The notes beneath the pieces were generated by a model. That model searched no databases and was not told where the DNA came from. It saw nothing but the letters and a program-made list of their open reading frames with translations. From JAGLQA01 sp023135565 (GTDB lineage Bacteria > Acidobacteriota > Aminicenantia > UBA2199): 50,951 bases of DNA. The DNA is taken from contig DAOWCY010000023.1 in the NCBI GenBank assembly GCA_030639305.1, positions 1-50,951 of the forward strand, written 5' to 3'. Both the position numbers and the translations under genes were made by a program. This document shows positions 25,483-34,943 of the stretch, piece after piece (position 1 is the stretch's first letter; every line of letters starts with the position of its first letter).

Positions 25483-25782
25483 ATGATTATGTTAAAGAAG
25501 AGAAAGTGTCCCGAGTGCAATGGCGAAATGCTCCCCAAGATTATAAATTTACTTTATAAAAAGGAGCACTGTGAAATGCAGGTAGAAGTAATAGGCATTC
25601 CCGCCAATGTGTGCACAAAGTGTTTTTACCGGGTCATTCCCGGTAAGGTAGCGAAATATATCGACTCATTGGTTGACCCGATTTTCGAATCCCAGGTTAA
25701 GCAGGAAGAGGTTGTGCTTCCTGCGCCACATATCGACATACAATTCCCAGCGTTAGAGAGGAACGCATACTATGTTTCTTGA
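25483..25782 (+). CDS. YgiT-type zinc-finger protein (MqsA N-domain-like)
   Basis: A 99-aa protein with two CxxC pairs, CPEC (about residues 9-12) and CTKC (about 44-47), spaced as in the YgiT/MqsA zinc-binding domain, including the typical IGIPANVC approach to the second pair. YgiT-type proteins are usually antitoxins or transcriptional partners of small toxins (for example DUF4258/MqsR-like), normally encoded directly upstream. Here the upstream gene is the GH20 enzyme, so no toxin is present and the gene looks orphaned. No helix-turn-helix domain follows, so it corresponds to the short YgiT form. The C-terminal third (VVLPAPHIDIQFPALERN) is unfamiliar. Confidence 0.75.
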   Translation: MIMLKKRKCPECNGEMLPKIINLLYKKEHCEMQVEVIGIPANVCTKCFYRVIPGKVAKYIDSLVDPIFESQVKQEEVVLPAPHIDIQFPALERNAYYVS

Positions 25783-25848
25783 AGTTATCACAGCAATACT
25801 CAAAATATGGCGAATAGGAAAGCCACAACAATGTACAAAATAAATAAG

Positions 25849-25962
25849 CTTTCTTGCTTCATCGACTGTATTGCCGCAACTGGAGACGTCGAGTTTCGGA
25901 CTGTAGGAGATGTATGTCTCACCCTCTTCAAAAATGATTCCGTCAAATTCTATATCTAACAT
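25849..25962 (-). pseudogene. Truncated HicB-family antitoxin fragment
   Basis: From the ATG at 25962 the first ~38 residues read as a HicB/UPF0150 domain: FEEGETYISYSP, LDVSSCGNTVDEARK. After that the frame degenerates and the usual KNLxEAxxLFLE helix is absent. No HicA toxin gene is adjacent. A remnant of a toxin-antitoxin module, convergent with the orphan YgiT-type gene. Nothing further was seen between 25783 and the repeat cluster at 25990. Confidence 0.65.
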
Positions 25963-25989
25963 TATTATTATATCCTAAATAGACACCGT

Positions 25990-26290
25990 GCCTTCGGCGA
26001 GCAGGGGGCGCATTTTAAAAAAACTGCCCCCTGCACCCCCGCAAAAACTTCTGTTAAGCTCATTGTTTGGGCAAATCCCACAGCGCTGGTTAATGGCCGC
26101 AAACGTTTGCTCATTAAAAGTTTTTGTCCAACTTTTTTCAACCCCACGGCGTGGGGAACCTATAAGCCGCTTCGCGGCAGCGGAGCTGATAGCGCTTTTC
26201 GCTTTTTAAACAAAAGTTTTTGTCCAACTTTTTTCAAAAAGTTGGCCGCCGGAGGCTAAGAGGGTGGGTGCTCCGCACCCCCGCCGGAGG
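25990..26290 (+). repeat. Repeat cluster (type B, type A, AOR-type block)
   Basis: 25990-26056 is a forward type B copy (GCCTTCGGCGAGCAGGGGGC, ACTGCCCCCTGCACCCCC). About 26117-26255 is a reverse type A copy with C, S and T modules. About 26259-26290 carries GAGGGTGGGTGCTCCGCACC, shared with the AOR and GH20 insertions. The cluster ends on the stop codon of the synthetase gene. Confidence 0.8.
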
Positions 26291-28405
26291 CTATTTCGAG
26301 TTCTCGTGTACAACAAAACGGGCGTCAACGGCTGCGCATTTCTCCCTTTCAGGCGAAACGATAAAAGGATTAACGTCTATCTCGACAAAACAATCGAAGT
26401 CCTTTATCAACTGCGAAATCCGCAGCAGCGTCTCTTCGATATAAGCGATGTCTACCGGCGGAGCGCCGCGGAATCCGGTAAGAAGAGGATAAGAACGCAG
26501 CGATTCGATCATCTCTTTGGTTCCCTGGTCGGTCAACGGGTTAATACGGAAAGCAACGTCTTTCATCACTTCTACATAGATACCGCCAAGACCGAACATA
26601 ATCAACGGCCCAAAAGAAGGATCCGTAGTCATGCCGATGACAGTCTCGATCCCGCCGGTGATCATCTGCTGGACGGCAACAGAAAAATGCTCGCCTTTCT
26701 TTAATTTACCGACCCTGGATTTCAACTCTTCAAAGGCTTTCTCCACTTCGCCGTCGGAACGCAAATCAACGATCACCCCTCCGACTTCGGTTTTATGAAC
26801 AACCGCCGGGGTGGCAATTTTCATCACCACCGGGTAAGAAATCTCCCGGGCTATAGCCGCGGCCTGATCCGCTGTATCGGCATAACGGTAACCGGCTACC
26901 TGGACGCCATAAGCGCTGAGAATGTCCAGCGCTTCGTCTCCAACGATAACTCCTTCTTTCCCTTTAAGGGTCTCTTTGATGATCTTTTGCACTCGATTTT
27001 TATCTACTTTGAAAGTCCGCACTTTGCCCAGCGGCCGGGCCAGCCAGCTTTTGTAACCGTGAATCGTAGCCAGGGTCTTGGCTATGGCTTCCGGGTAAAT
27101 ATAAACAGGGATATTGTGTTCTTTCAAGTGATCTATGCCCGCCGTGCTTTCTCCGGCTCCCATAAAACAGGCATACACCGACTTGTCGATTCCTTCTAAA
27201 CTCTGGCGGATGTGCTGCGCCACTTCCAACTGGTCACAAGTGACCGGGGGCACAAATATAGGCATTATAATGTCGAATTCATCATCATCTTTGACTGCAT
27301 CTAAGGTCATTTTGTATTCTTTGGCTCCGGCCCCAGCCACCATATCCATAGGGTTGGCATAAGACGCATCCACGGAACTGAACTTTCTTAGTTCCGTCAC
27401 CGTTTTGGGGGTTAATTCCGGCATGTCCATACCGGAATTGATCAGCGCATCGGTGGCTAACACACCCGGTCCCCCGGCATTGGTAACCACTACCACCCGG
27501 TTCCCTTTGGGCACCGGCTGCGTGGATAAAGCAGCGGCTACATCGAATAGTTCTTCGACAGTATCTACCCGCATCATGCCGGTTTGCTCGAACAAAGCGT
27601 CTACTCCCACATCGGTGCCGGCTAAAGCGCCGGTATGGGAAATGGCGGCTTTTGCTCCTAACCTGGTGCGTCCCGATTTTACAGCCACAATCGGTTTAAC
27701 AAGGGATACTTCCCTGGCAATCCGGGTGAAATTACGCGGGTTACCGAAGTTCTCTAAGTACATCAGGATAACGTCGGTGCCGGGATCGTTCTTAAAATAT
27801 TCCAACAAATCGTTTGAAGATATGTCGGCTTTGTTCCCGATGGAAGCCATCATCGAAAACCCGATGCCCAATTTCTTGGCGTGGCTCATGATGATTTCAC
27901 CCATTGCTCCCGACTGGGTGATAAACGCCACCTTGCCTCTCATAGGGAATGTTTTACCGAAATCCGCCTTCAAGCAAACCTCGGGGTCTGTATTTAAAAT
28001 TCCGAAACAGTTAGGCCCGATCATGCGCATATTGTTCTCGCGAATGACTTCTAACAGGTCATTTTCCCGTTTTTTCCCTTCAGCGCCCACCTCCGAGAAC
28101 CCGGCGGAAATAACGACCACCCCTTTCACGCCTTTTTCAGCACATTGTTCCGCTATTTTTTTAACGATCTTATTCGGTACGATAATAAAAGCCAGGTCAA
28201 CGGCGTCGGGCACATCGAGAATAGTGGAATATGCCTTTATGGAATGAATCACCGAATAATTTGGGTTGACCGGGAAGACTTTTCCGTTAAACTCGGAACT
28301 CAAGATATTATGTAAAATTTCACGGCCGATACTACCTTTGCGCCGCGAAGCCCCTATCACCGCAATCGAGCGGGGGCGAAAAATATAATCTAAATCATGT
28401 TTCAT
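26291..28405 (-). CDS. ADP-forming acyl-CoA synthetase (NDP-forming), alpha-beta fusion
   Basis: A 704-aa fused acyl-CoA synthetase, which converts acetyl-CoA or branched/aryl acyl-CoA plus ADP and phosphate to the acid, CoA and ATP. Order: CoA-binding Rossmann domain (SIAVIGASRRKGSIG), two succinyl-CoA-ligase-like domains (TQSGAMGEI, and SHTGALAGTD with the phospho-histidine), then the ATP-grasp beta part (YPVVMKIATPAVVHKTEVGGV). In peptide-fermenting anaerobes it makes ATP from the acyl-CoAs generated by 2-oxoacid oxidoreductases and complements AOR. Family-typical length. Its promoter is at 28474-28502, and its stop codon sits at the edge of a repeat cluster. Confidence 0.93.
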   Translation of the reverse strand: MKHDLDYIFRPRSIAVIGASRRKGSIGREILHNILSSEFNGKVFPVNPNYSVIHSIKAYSTILDVPDAVDLAFIIVPNKIVKKIAEQCAEKGVKGVVVISAGFSEVGAEGKKRENDLLEVIRENNMRMIGPNCFGILNTDPEVCLKADFGKTFPMRGKVAFITQSGAMGEIIMSHAKKLGIGFSMMASIGNKADISSNDLLEYFKNDPGTDVILMYLENFGNPRNFTRIAREVSLVKPIVAVKSGRTRLGAKAAISHTGALAGTDVGVDALFEQTGMMRVDTVEELFDVAAALSTQPVPKGNRVVVVTNAGGPGVLATDALINSGMDMPELTPKTVTELRKFSSVDASYANPMDMVAGAGAKEYKMTLDAVKDDDEFDIIMPIFVPPVTCDQLEVAQHIRQSLEGIDKSVYACFMGAGESTAGIDHLKEHNIPVYIYPEAIAKTLATIHGYKSWLARPLGKVRTFKVDKNRVQKIIKETLKGKEGVIVGDEALDILSAYGVQVAGYRYADTADQAAAIAREISYPVVMKIATPAVVHKTEVGGVIVDLRSDGEVEKAFEELKSRVGKLKKGEHFSVAVQQMITGGIETVIGMTTDPSFGPLIMFGLGGIYVEVMKDVAFRINPLTDQGTKEMIESLRSYPLLTGFRGAPPVDIAYIEETLLRISQLIKDFDCFVEIDVNPFIVSPEREKCAAVDARFVVHENSK

Positions 28406-28473
28406 TGTAATACCTCATTATAAGCCAATCGTAATTCTCCGAATCTCTTGGAAATACTATTGATTCGACGTCC

Positions 28474-28502
28474 ATTATATCAAAAATAACGAGTTATTAC
28501 AA
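28474..28502 (-). promoter_or_regulatory. Promoter of ADP-forming synthetase
   Basis: Minus strand: -35 TTGTAA (28502-28497), 17-bp spacer, -10 TATAAT (28479-28474). The leader is about 62 nt. Confidence 0.65.
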
Positions 28503-28618
28503 CTCAGCGGTGGGCGCCAGCTCGTTGAAGTGAAAATCAAGCGCTTAAAAGAGCAGCAGTTAGAAGAGTTTTTCCTTTGTTCGATCAAACGGAAAGCGCG
28601 GGAATGGCTGCCGGGTTT

Positions 28619-28694
28619 GTGGAACCGTTATTTAGCTTGAGGTACCGCTTCCACAAGCCGAGTAACGATCCCACAGAACAAATAGCGGTTCCAC
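28619..28694. repeat. Imperfect 15-bp inverted repeat
   Basis: GTGGAACCGTTATTT (28619-28633) and AAATAGCGGTTCCAC (28680-28694) are inverted with one mismatch. The spacer also contains CTTCCAC and CCCAC. It lies in the 420-bp gap 28406-28827, which otherwise holds only the synthetase promoter and the hairpin at 28754. Function unknown. Confidence 0.5.
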
Positions 28695-28753
28695 GAACTG
28701 GGAAACAATTCCACGAGACATATTCGTCCCCGGTTTTGGCAGATGCGGAGGCT

Positions 28754-28790
28754 GGGGGGCTGGCGCTGGATGCCGCCGCCCCAGCCCCCC
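28754..28790 (-). terminator. GC-rich hairpin after SBBP gene
   Basis: GGGGGGCTGG and CCAGCCCCCC form a perfect 10-bp stem about 40 nt beyond the SBBP stop codon. No U tract follows, so it may be only an mRNA-stabilising hairpin. Confidence 0.35.
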
Positions 28791-28827
28791 CTGCATAAAG
28801 CACATTTTTCAAATACCCAAAATCAAA

Positions 28828-31800
28828 TTACTCGGAGATGGTAAAATTGCTGTCGCTTTTATCTGACACAAAACTTGCACTTACAATTTGTATTTTATAA
28901 TAATTACCTCCCACAACATCATCTATATACCACCCATAAGAGCCATCGGCAGGGGTAAGATTACCTGCTATCTTTTTTTGATACTCATCAATATAAAGTA
29001 GGTTTATTCTCAACTTTTGGGTTACCCCCGGGGCTTCCCAGGTGATTTTCTGAGCTGTCCATATCTCCCAGTTTTCTCCACCATTGGGAGATAGGACATT
29101 GATCCCCTTTATGTCGAAAACATTGCACACATCAGAAATACCAATCACCGGATCTTTGATTATAATTGTATAATTATAGCCAGGGGGCTGATTGGGACCA
29201 CTGCTGCACTCTCCAACTGTCCAGGGATGTGGACTCGAATCCGGAAGCAAATTGTTAGCAATATTACACTTAAATAGCCCATCTTTCTTGAGGTTTATCT
29301 TCAAATTATTCGTAACTTTATGGCAAATCCATTCAATATTTACAGAAGTGTTAGGGTCCAGCAGCTCTCCGCCAATAGGATAGACAAGGGCTATGCCGGT
29401 TATATCAAAGATATCACCGACACCGCATACTGTTGTCCCAATTTCTTCGATTTTGATATAATAATCCGGTCCAGGATAGGCTATCACACCTCCTTCGATC
29501 TGCCCCACTTGCCATAATGTTGACCCTTCGTCTTGATCGGGAGTTAAACCATCTTCAATCGTTCCAACTTCTATTCCATTTTGCCATAAGGTTATTTTCA
29601 TACCACCCGTGATCCCATGATTCTTCCAGGTAATATTTTGAGTTGTCCCATAACCCCATTCATCGTTTAATACTGGTGCGGTAACAGCAATGCCGGTTAT
29701 TTTAAAACCACAAGTCGTATCGGAAACAGTGCTTAATTTTTCTTTTACCTTTATTTTATAGTCCGGGCCGGGCCGTACCTGGATGCCACCTACTAATTCT
29801 CCAACCACCCAGTCATAATAGCCTTGAGCATACGGGACAGCACCTACAATGGTGCCCGAAATTTCTCCATCAAGCGTTATCTTTACATAATTTGCCACAT
29901 TGTCAGTCCCCCAGGTAATACGTTTGGTTTCCTCCAGCGGCCATGGCGCATCACATGTAGGCGCGGTAACGGTAATCCCGTTTAAGTAAAAAGAATTGTC
30001 ACTGGTGTCGGTAATCGCAGTTCCTATTTCTTTAATTTTAATCGTATATCCTCCTCCAAGAGCAACTGGATTGCCATTTGCAAGATGCCCGGTTTGCAGC
30101 CAAGTATAACTCCCTGGAGCAGGGTCGACACCGGTGGCAATAACTCCAACCGACACCCCATTTCGTAATAAGCTTATTTTCATATTGTTCGTCAGTCCTA
30201 ATGACGTCCAGGTAATTATTTTTTGCCTGCCAAAACTCCAAACTTCCCCACCGTTGGGCGATTCAACTACGAGGAACTTCGGGGAATTTAGTTTTGTGAC
30301 AAAAGCGTCGGCATTGCTGTCGCCGGGGTCCGGCATATATTGATTCAAGATGGGGAAATTTGTACTGGCTGTATACCCGGTCACATAGGCGCTGTTTCCA
30401 CTGCTGTCTACAACTATACCCCGGCCAAAATCGTCGCCACCGATGCCTAAGCCGGTATCTCCTAAATAGGTTGAATACAGCAGGTATGATGTGCCTGTAT
30501 CATGAATTTTTAAGCGGGTTACAAAAACATCCGCATCCACTTGATTCGTTTGGTATTGATTCAATGTGGGAAAATCCGTGCTATATGTTACACCCGTAAC
30601 AAAGACACTGCCGATACTGTCTACAGTTATACCAAAGCCTTCATCCTGTGCAGTGTGGCCTAAGTATGTGGAATAGATAAAACTGTTAATCCCGCTTTGG
30701 CTCGTATCTATCCGGGTGACAAAAGCGTCATAACTCCCTGCCAGGGCAGATTGATAAGGATTTAGTGTGGGAAAATTCGTACTATTTGTCTTCCCGGTCA
30801 GATAGGCATTCCCGCTGTCATCAACAGCTATTCCCCACCCTTCATCAATATTAGTGCCACCTAAATAGGTGGAATATAAAAGACTTGAAGCTCCAATTTG
30901 GGTGGGATCTATTTTAGTGACAAAAACATCATCACTCCCACCCGAGGCCGTTTGATAGGCGTTCAGGGTAGGGAAGGTTGTGCTGCTGTCTGTCTTACCT
31001 ATCACATAAACCTTACCGCTGCTGTCTAAAGCAATAGCATAGGCCCATTCATAGCCTCCTCCTCCTAAGTAGGTAGAGTACATAAAACCGGCAGCCCCGG
31101 ATAAGTCTGTATCTATTTGGATCAGGAAAGCGTCATACGCCCCCTGATAGTCACTGTACCGACTTGTGGTAGTAGGAAAGCCTGCGCCCTGTGCATAGCC
31201 GGTTATAAAAGCATTACCTTCGTTATCACAGGCAATCCCATAGCCTTCATCCCAGGCATTGCCCCCAAGGTATGAAGAATATATTAGACTATCACCTCCA
31301 TTTTCATTCGTATCTATCCGGGTCACAAATGCATCGGCGCTGGGGGGATTTGTGGGCTGGAATGCGTTCTCTATAGGAAAATCAACGCTCATTGTACAGC
31401 CGGTTATATACACATTTTCGCTGCTGTCAACAGCTATTCCCCGCCCCTCATCATCGCCGCCACCACCAAGATAGGTGGAGTATAAAAGGCAGGCACCCCC
31501 ACTTTGTGAAGGATCGATTTTTGTGATAAAGGCATCCGTACTTCCTTGATCCGATTGATAATCATTCAAAGTAGGAAAATTAGTACTATCAGTATAGCCG
31601 GTAACATAGACATATGTACCATCAAAAGCTATTCCCATACCGTAATCCGCATCAGAGCCTCCCAGGTAGGTAGAGTAAGCAAGTTCGACTACAGGGTCGA
31701 TGATCAGTTCACAGGTCTTATCGTATTTGCCTACAGTAAAGCCGTAGGTGTCCCCGGTTATTTTTTTGAATTGTCCTTTTACTTCGACACGAGTTTGTCC

Positions 31801-32574
31801 TGTGCTTATTTCTTGATAACAAATAGGCATCTGGTGAAGTATTTCACCGAACTGTGTCTCAACGACAAGGTTGCCCTGCTTATCGATGTGAGTCCCCTTT
31901 ACACCTTTATAAGTAAATTTTATATCAGTGGGATTAGCTCCGGGCTTAACGATCCAGTCGTACTCGATTTGTTTTTCTTTGCCGTATACTTTTAGATCGA
32001 TATTTTGGTAAAGGTTCTTATACATTACAGCCAGTGAAGTCGGGATATTAGTGTGCCACTTGGTTTTGTCATCTCCAATAAAATAGCTAACCTTATGTTT
32101 GGTCGTTTTAAAAGGTACGATCCCGGGATTCTTGTTGGCCCCGACAAATAAGAGCCTCGACACATTACGAACGTATTTGGTGAGTGATGAATGATGAGGT
32201 GAGCTTTGCGCTTTGTTTGTAGTTCGAGATTTGGGACTTGTGATTTGTTTGTCATTTGTGTTTTGTAATTTGTGATTTTTTTTCCTGTTTTTTCTTCTGA
32301 CACTATCGAACACGAATCCTTCTTTGGTTAGCCACAGGGTATACTTAGGGGTTTTGGCGTAAAACCTAGCATTCTCACTCACCTGCCCTTTGTTTAGAAT
32401 AAAATAGAGGAGAAAATTCCCAAAGTTGAGGCCGGGTGTTACGGCAGATGTATGGTATAACCTCGTTGTTTTACCGGTTAGTTGCTGGTTTTCAATTTCT
32501 TGGCCGAAATTAGAAATCAAGATTAGGCCCAGGAAAACAAAATAAAATAAAATCAAAAAAATCAATCTTTTCAT
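28828..32574 (-). CDS. Large secreted SBBP beta-propeller protein
   Basis: A 1248-aa secreted protein. A signal peptide (about 1-24) is followed by a DUF7948-like N-terminal domain (to about 290), then seven SBBP repeats marked by YSTYLGG followed by acidic residues and VYVTGYT (about 295-800), then five Ig-like domains of the PNGGEVW/ITW type (about 805-1248). SBBP proteins are extracellular propellers of unknown ligand, often huge and lineage-expanded. No C-terminal sorting tail is seen. Between residues about 97 and 131 a lysine/asparagine/threonine-rich segment interrupts the N-terminal domain and is encoded by an A-rich repeat (32180-32283). Promoter at 32750-32777 with a leader of about 170 nt. 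Confidence 0.9.
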   Translation of the reverse strand: MKRLIFLILFYFVFLGLILISNFGQEIENQQLTGKTTRLYHTSAVTPGLNFGNFLLYFILNKGQVSENARFYAKTPKYTLWLTKEGFVFDSVRRKNRKKNHKLQNTNDKQITSPKSRTTNKAQSSPHHSSLTKYVRNVSRLLFVGANKNPGIVPFKTTKHKVSYFIGDDKTKWHTNIPTSLAVMYKNLYQNIDLKVYGKEKQIEYDWIVKPGANPTDIKFTYKGVKGTHIDKQGNLVVETQFGEILHQMPICYQEISTGQTRVEVKGQFKKITGDTYGFTVGKYDKTCELIIDPVVELAYSTYLGGSDADYGMGIAFDGTYVYVTGYTDSTNFPTLNDYQSDQGSTDAFITKIDPSQSGGACLLYSTYLGGGGDDEGRGIAVDSSENVYITGCTMSVDFPIENAFQPTNPPSADAFVTRIDTNENGGDSLIYSSYLGGNAWDEGYGIACDNEGNAFITGYAQGAGFPTTTSRYSDYQGAYDAFLIQIDTDLSGAAGFMYSTYLGGGGYEWAYAIALDSSGKVYVIGKTDSSTTFPTLNAYQTASGGSDDVFVTKIDPTQIGASSLLYSTYLGGTNIDEGWGIAVDDSGNAYLTGKTNSTNFPTLNPYQSALAGSYDAFVTRIDTSQSGINSFIYSTYLGHTAQDEGFGITVDSIGSVFVTGVTYSTDFPTLNQYQTNQVDADVFVTRLKIHDTGTSYLLYSTYLGDTGLGIGGDDFGRGIVVDSSGNSAYVTGYTASTNFPILNQYMPDPGDSNADAFVTKLNSPKFLVVESPNGGEVWSFGRQKIITWTSLGLTNNMKISLLRNGVSVGVIATGVDPAPGSYTWLQTGHLANGNPVALGGGYTIKIKEIGTAITDTSDNSFYLNGITVTAPTCDAPWPLEETKRITWGTDNVANYVKITLDGEISGTIVGAVPYAQGYYDWVVGELVGGIQVRPGPDYKIKVKEKLSTVSDTTCGFKITGIAVTAPVLNDEWGYGTTQNITWKNHGITGGMKITLWQNGIEVGTIEDGLTPDQDEGSTLWQVGQIEGGVIAYPGPDYYIKIEEIGTTVCGVGDIFDITGIALVYPIGGELLDPNTSVNIEWICHKVTNNLKINLKKDGLFKCNIANNLLPDSSPHPWTVGECSSGPNQPPGYNYTIIIKDPVIGISDVCNVFDIKGINVLSPNGGENWEIWTAQKITWEAPGVTQKLRINLLYIDEYQKKIAGNLTPADGSYGWYIDDVVGGNYYKIQIVSASFVSDKSDSNFTISE
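32180..32283 (-). repeat. A-rich quasi-periodic repeat inside SBBP gene
   Basis: On the minus strand this is a run of AATCACAAATTACAAAACAC-like units (repeated CAAAT/ACAAA words), ending in TCATCATTCATCACTCA. Base composition differs sharply from the surrounding gene. It is translated as NHKLQNTNDKQITS and SPHHSS. Confidence 0.75.
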
Positions 32575-32599
32575 TGGAGCCTACTTCCTTTTCCGATAA

Positions 32600-32663
32600 T
32601 TTTGAAATTTATAATGAGCTGTCGGAGCTACTTCTTCCCGTAAAACCGACCGGAATTTCAAAA
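32600..32663 (-). promoter_or_regulatory. Inverted repeat in SBBP leader
   Basis: TTTTGAAATT (32600-32609) and AATTTCAAAA (32654-32663) are a perfect 10-bp inverted repeat in the 5' leader, close to the start codon at 32574. A hairpin here could affect translation. The rest of 32575-32919 holds the promoter and no other feature. Confidence 0.4.
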
Positions 32664-32749
32664 CCCCTTCGTTTTCTGTCGTCCTCGACAACTCCACTAA
32701 ATATCTATACATTATCTTTCATAAACCTCATGGCAATATGGAGATAATC

Positions 32750-32777
32750 ATTATAGCATAAAAAATAGAATTTTCAA
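32750..32777 (-). promoter_or_regulatory. Promoter of SBBP gene
   Basis: Minus strand: -35 TTGAAA (32777-32772), 16-bp spacer, -10 TATAAT (32755-32750). It lies in an AT-rich stretch. Confidence 0.65.
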
Positions 32778-32919
32778 AAAAAAATTGTCACTTCATGCGT
32801 TTAGTCCCACCCACCTTATGTCTATATTGCACTTTTCGCACCCAACGAGAACGTAGTTTGTTAATCAAAAACCTCAGACAAGCCTATTCTAATCCTTTGT
32901 TTTGTATACCCAACTGATT

Positions 32920-34935
32920 TCAATTGTTTTCTTTATATATCCAGTTGATTGAACAGGAACCCGAATTTATATTTACATTTGTTACTCTAAAAACAATGTA
33001 ATATTCGTACTCTCGAGCTTTAGCAACATAAACATGATTCTCAACCGCAATCACAAGATCACTGTACACGGAATCGGGAATAATCCCATCTTTCAATGGA
33101 CCGTACTCGGAGTAATTTCCCATATCCCGTAAACCTTCCTGTCCCGGGTAATTAGCAAGAAATCGGATTTGCCCCGAATATTTATCGCAATAAAAATCTC
33201 CTGCCGAAGGTGAGGTTTTGGTTTCCTGGGAAAAGTCGTAACCATCGCGGTCGTTCAATGTGAGGGAGGTTTCCAGGTTATCATCTTCAACCGCGGTAAT
33301 CTCCTTGTCGGGGATATGGGAAGCCGAATCACGAATACGGATAGCAGCCGTTCCATTTGTGTTGTCTGTGTCGTCCCTGGCAGCAAGTGTTACTGTTTGG
33401 TAGCTATTCCAATTTGACGTAGTAAACGTCAGCGATGAGCCTGCTTGAACCGTTATATCATTATCTCCGCTAACCCAACCAACAGTGGCGTTAACAGTAG
33501 AAGATGGTTGAGAAGAAAGTTTAACCTGGAAAGTTGCGCTTCTACCTTCGGGAACCGTTACTTCGCTTAAATCTGTAATAAAAAGGAGTTCATCGGCAGT
33601 AGCTGTCAACGTATAGTCCTTGTCCATGGTAATGATGCCGCTGTCAGGCACTTCAACGCCGTTTTTTTGAACCAGTAGGTTGGAATAGCCGCTTTGCAGG
33701 CTGTAATTATAGTTCACTGTCTCGCCTTCTTTATAGGTATAGGGCCCGGCAGCAGGATTGCCGGTTACGCCTTCGCCAACATTAACGGTCAAGGTATAAG
33801 TTTTCTTTTTTGGCTTTATGACCAGGAAATAAACAAGAGCAGCAACCGCGACAACACCTGCGGCCACCAAAAGTACGGGAAATCTGGAGCACTTCTTGTT
33901 ATATTTTGTATAATATTTAAGACCATTGAAGTCAATTTTTTCTATTGGTGGGAGTCTGTTTGGTTTTTCTCCCCTCTTCTGAATAACGCCTTTTTTAGGT
34001 TTTCTAGGATCAACTTTCTCATTCTTTTGATTTTTGTGTGTTTTCCTCCACTTTTCACATGACTTCTTATAATATTTTTTTGCTTCTTTTATTTTCTCTT
34101 TCTTCTCGTAGGCGGCAGCAAGTAAGAGGTATATTTTAGATAGGAGTTTTTTGTCTTCAAATTTCTTTTCATCAAGGGAGGAAATCAATCCTTTTAGCCT
34201 TTTTATTACATCATCAACTTTCCCCTTTTTGTATTCAGCTTTAGCGATTTCAAAATTATATATGGGCAATTTGCTCATATCGACGCCGCTAATTTCAGAA
34301 ACGCCATATTCTTTGCGATAGTTTTCTCTTGCATTATCATTATCCCCCAGTTTTTCGTATGAAGCGCCGAGAAGGAGATAACACTTGCCCAAATGTTCGT
34401 TTTTTATCTTGTCTTTGAGGTATGAATTGTTTATAAAATCTATTAACTGCGTTAGCGTATTGCCAGCATCTGCATACTTTGGTTTTTCTGCGAAATATTC
34501 AACTTTGGCTTTTTGAAATTGTTCTTTGATGTAAAGTTCCGGCTTTATTACTTTTTTGTATATCACAAGAACATCCAGCTTAATTCCTTCGATCGTCTCA
34601 ACTTTATTTTCTTTTGCTTTTTTGTAGTTGGCTTTCGCTTGTGTTGAATCCCCTTTTCTCTCAAACACCACCCCAAGAAGTAGATGACACTTCCCTAAAA
34701 ACTTTTCTTTTCCTTCTACTCCTGTTTTTTTAAGGGCAGCTATTGCTAGTTCCAACCTGTTTTGCGCATTTTGATAATCAGGTTTAAGATAGGCTTTTTT
34801 TGCTTCTTCAAATAAATTTCTGATTTGGGTTATGCCTTGAGTAAAAAGCAGACCGCTGCTTTGAAAAATGAATGTAATTATAACTACTAAGGAAATAATT
34901 TTTCTCATATGTCTGTTTTGTTCCGTACTAAACAT
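32920..34935 (-). CDS. TPR protein with Calx-beta-like domain
   Basis: A 671-aa envelope protein. An N-terminal hydrophobic segment (about 11-31) is a signal sequence or anchor. Residues about 35-300 contain TPR-like helix pairs (LGKCYLLLGASYEKLGDNDNARENYRK and similar, recurring three to four times). A second hydrophobic segment (about 352-374) is followed by an InlB-B-like repeat (YTLTVNVGEGVTGNP) and a Calx-beta-like domain (VPEGRSATFQVKL). The last 110 residues are unfamiliar. Topology is unclear, because a cleaved signal plus the second helix would put the beta domains in the cytoplasm. Starts 8 nt after the kinase-FGE gene with its own SD (AGGAGG), so it is the last gene of a three-gene operon. 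Confidence 0.82.
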   Translation of the reverse strand: MFSTEQNRHMRKIISLVVIITFIFQSSGLLFTQGITQIRNLFEEAKKAYLKPDYQNAQNRLELAIAALKKTGVEGKEKFLGKCHLLLGVVFERKGDSTQAKANYKKAKENKVETIEGIKLDVLVIYKKVIKPELYIKEQFQKAKVEYFAEKPKYADAGNTLTQLIDFINNSYLKDKIKNEHLGKCYLLLGASYEKLGDNDNARENYRKEYGVSEISGVDMSKLPIYNFEIAKAEYKKGKVDDVIKRLKGLISSLDEKKFEDKKLLSKIYLLLAAAYEKKEKIKEAKKYYKKSCEKWRKTHKNQKNEKVDPRKPKKGVIQKRGEKPNRLPPIEKIDFNGLKYYTKYNKKCSRFPVLLVAAGVVAVAALVYFLVIKPKKKTYTLTVNVGEGVTGNPAAGPYTYKEGETVNYNYSLQSGYSNLLVQKNGVEVPDSGIITMDKDYTLTATADELLFITDLSEVTVPEGRSATFQVKLSSQPSSTVNATVGWVSGDNDITVQAGSSLTFTTSNWNSYQTVTLAARDDTDNTNGTAAIRIRDSASHIPDKEITAVEDDNLETSLTLNDRDGYDFSQETKTSPSAGDFYCDKYSGQIRFLANYPGQEGLRDMGNYSEYGPLKDGIIPDSVYSDLVIAVENHVYVAKAREYEYYIVFRVTNVNINSGSCSINWIYKENN

Positions 34936-34943
34936 CCTGCCTC

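Noticed and set aside
27405..28247. 280-codon open frame opposite the ADP-forming synthetase
   Set aside because: The opposite strand has full-length family motifs. This frame has no recognisable domain, promoter or SD.
28461..28638. Short plus-strand frame reading RQLVEVKIKRLKEQQLEEFF
   Set aside because: Amino-acid composition looks protein-like, but there is no start codon or SD and it overlaps the synthetase promoter. Kept only as a possible remnant.
28577..28798. 73-codon plus-strand ORF in the gap before the SBBP gene
   Set aside because: No SD or similarity; it spans the inverted repeat and GC hairpin, which better explain the region.
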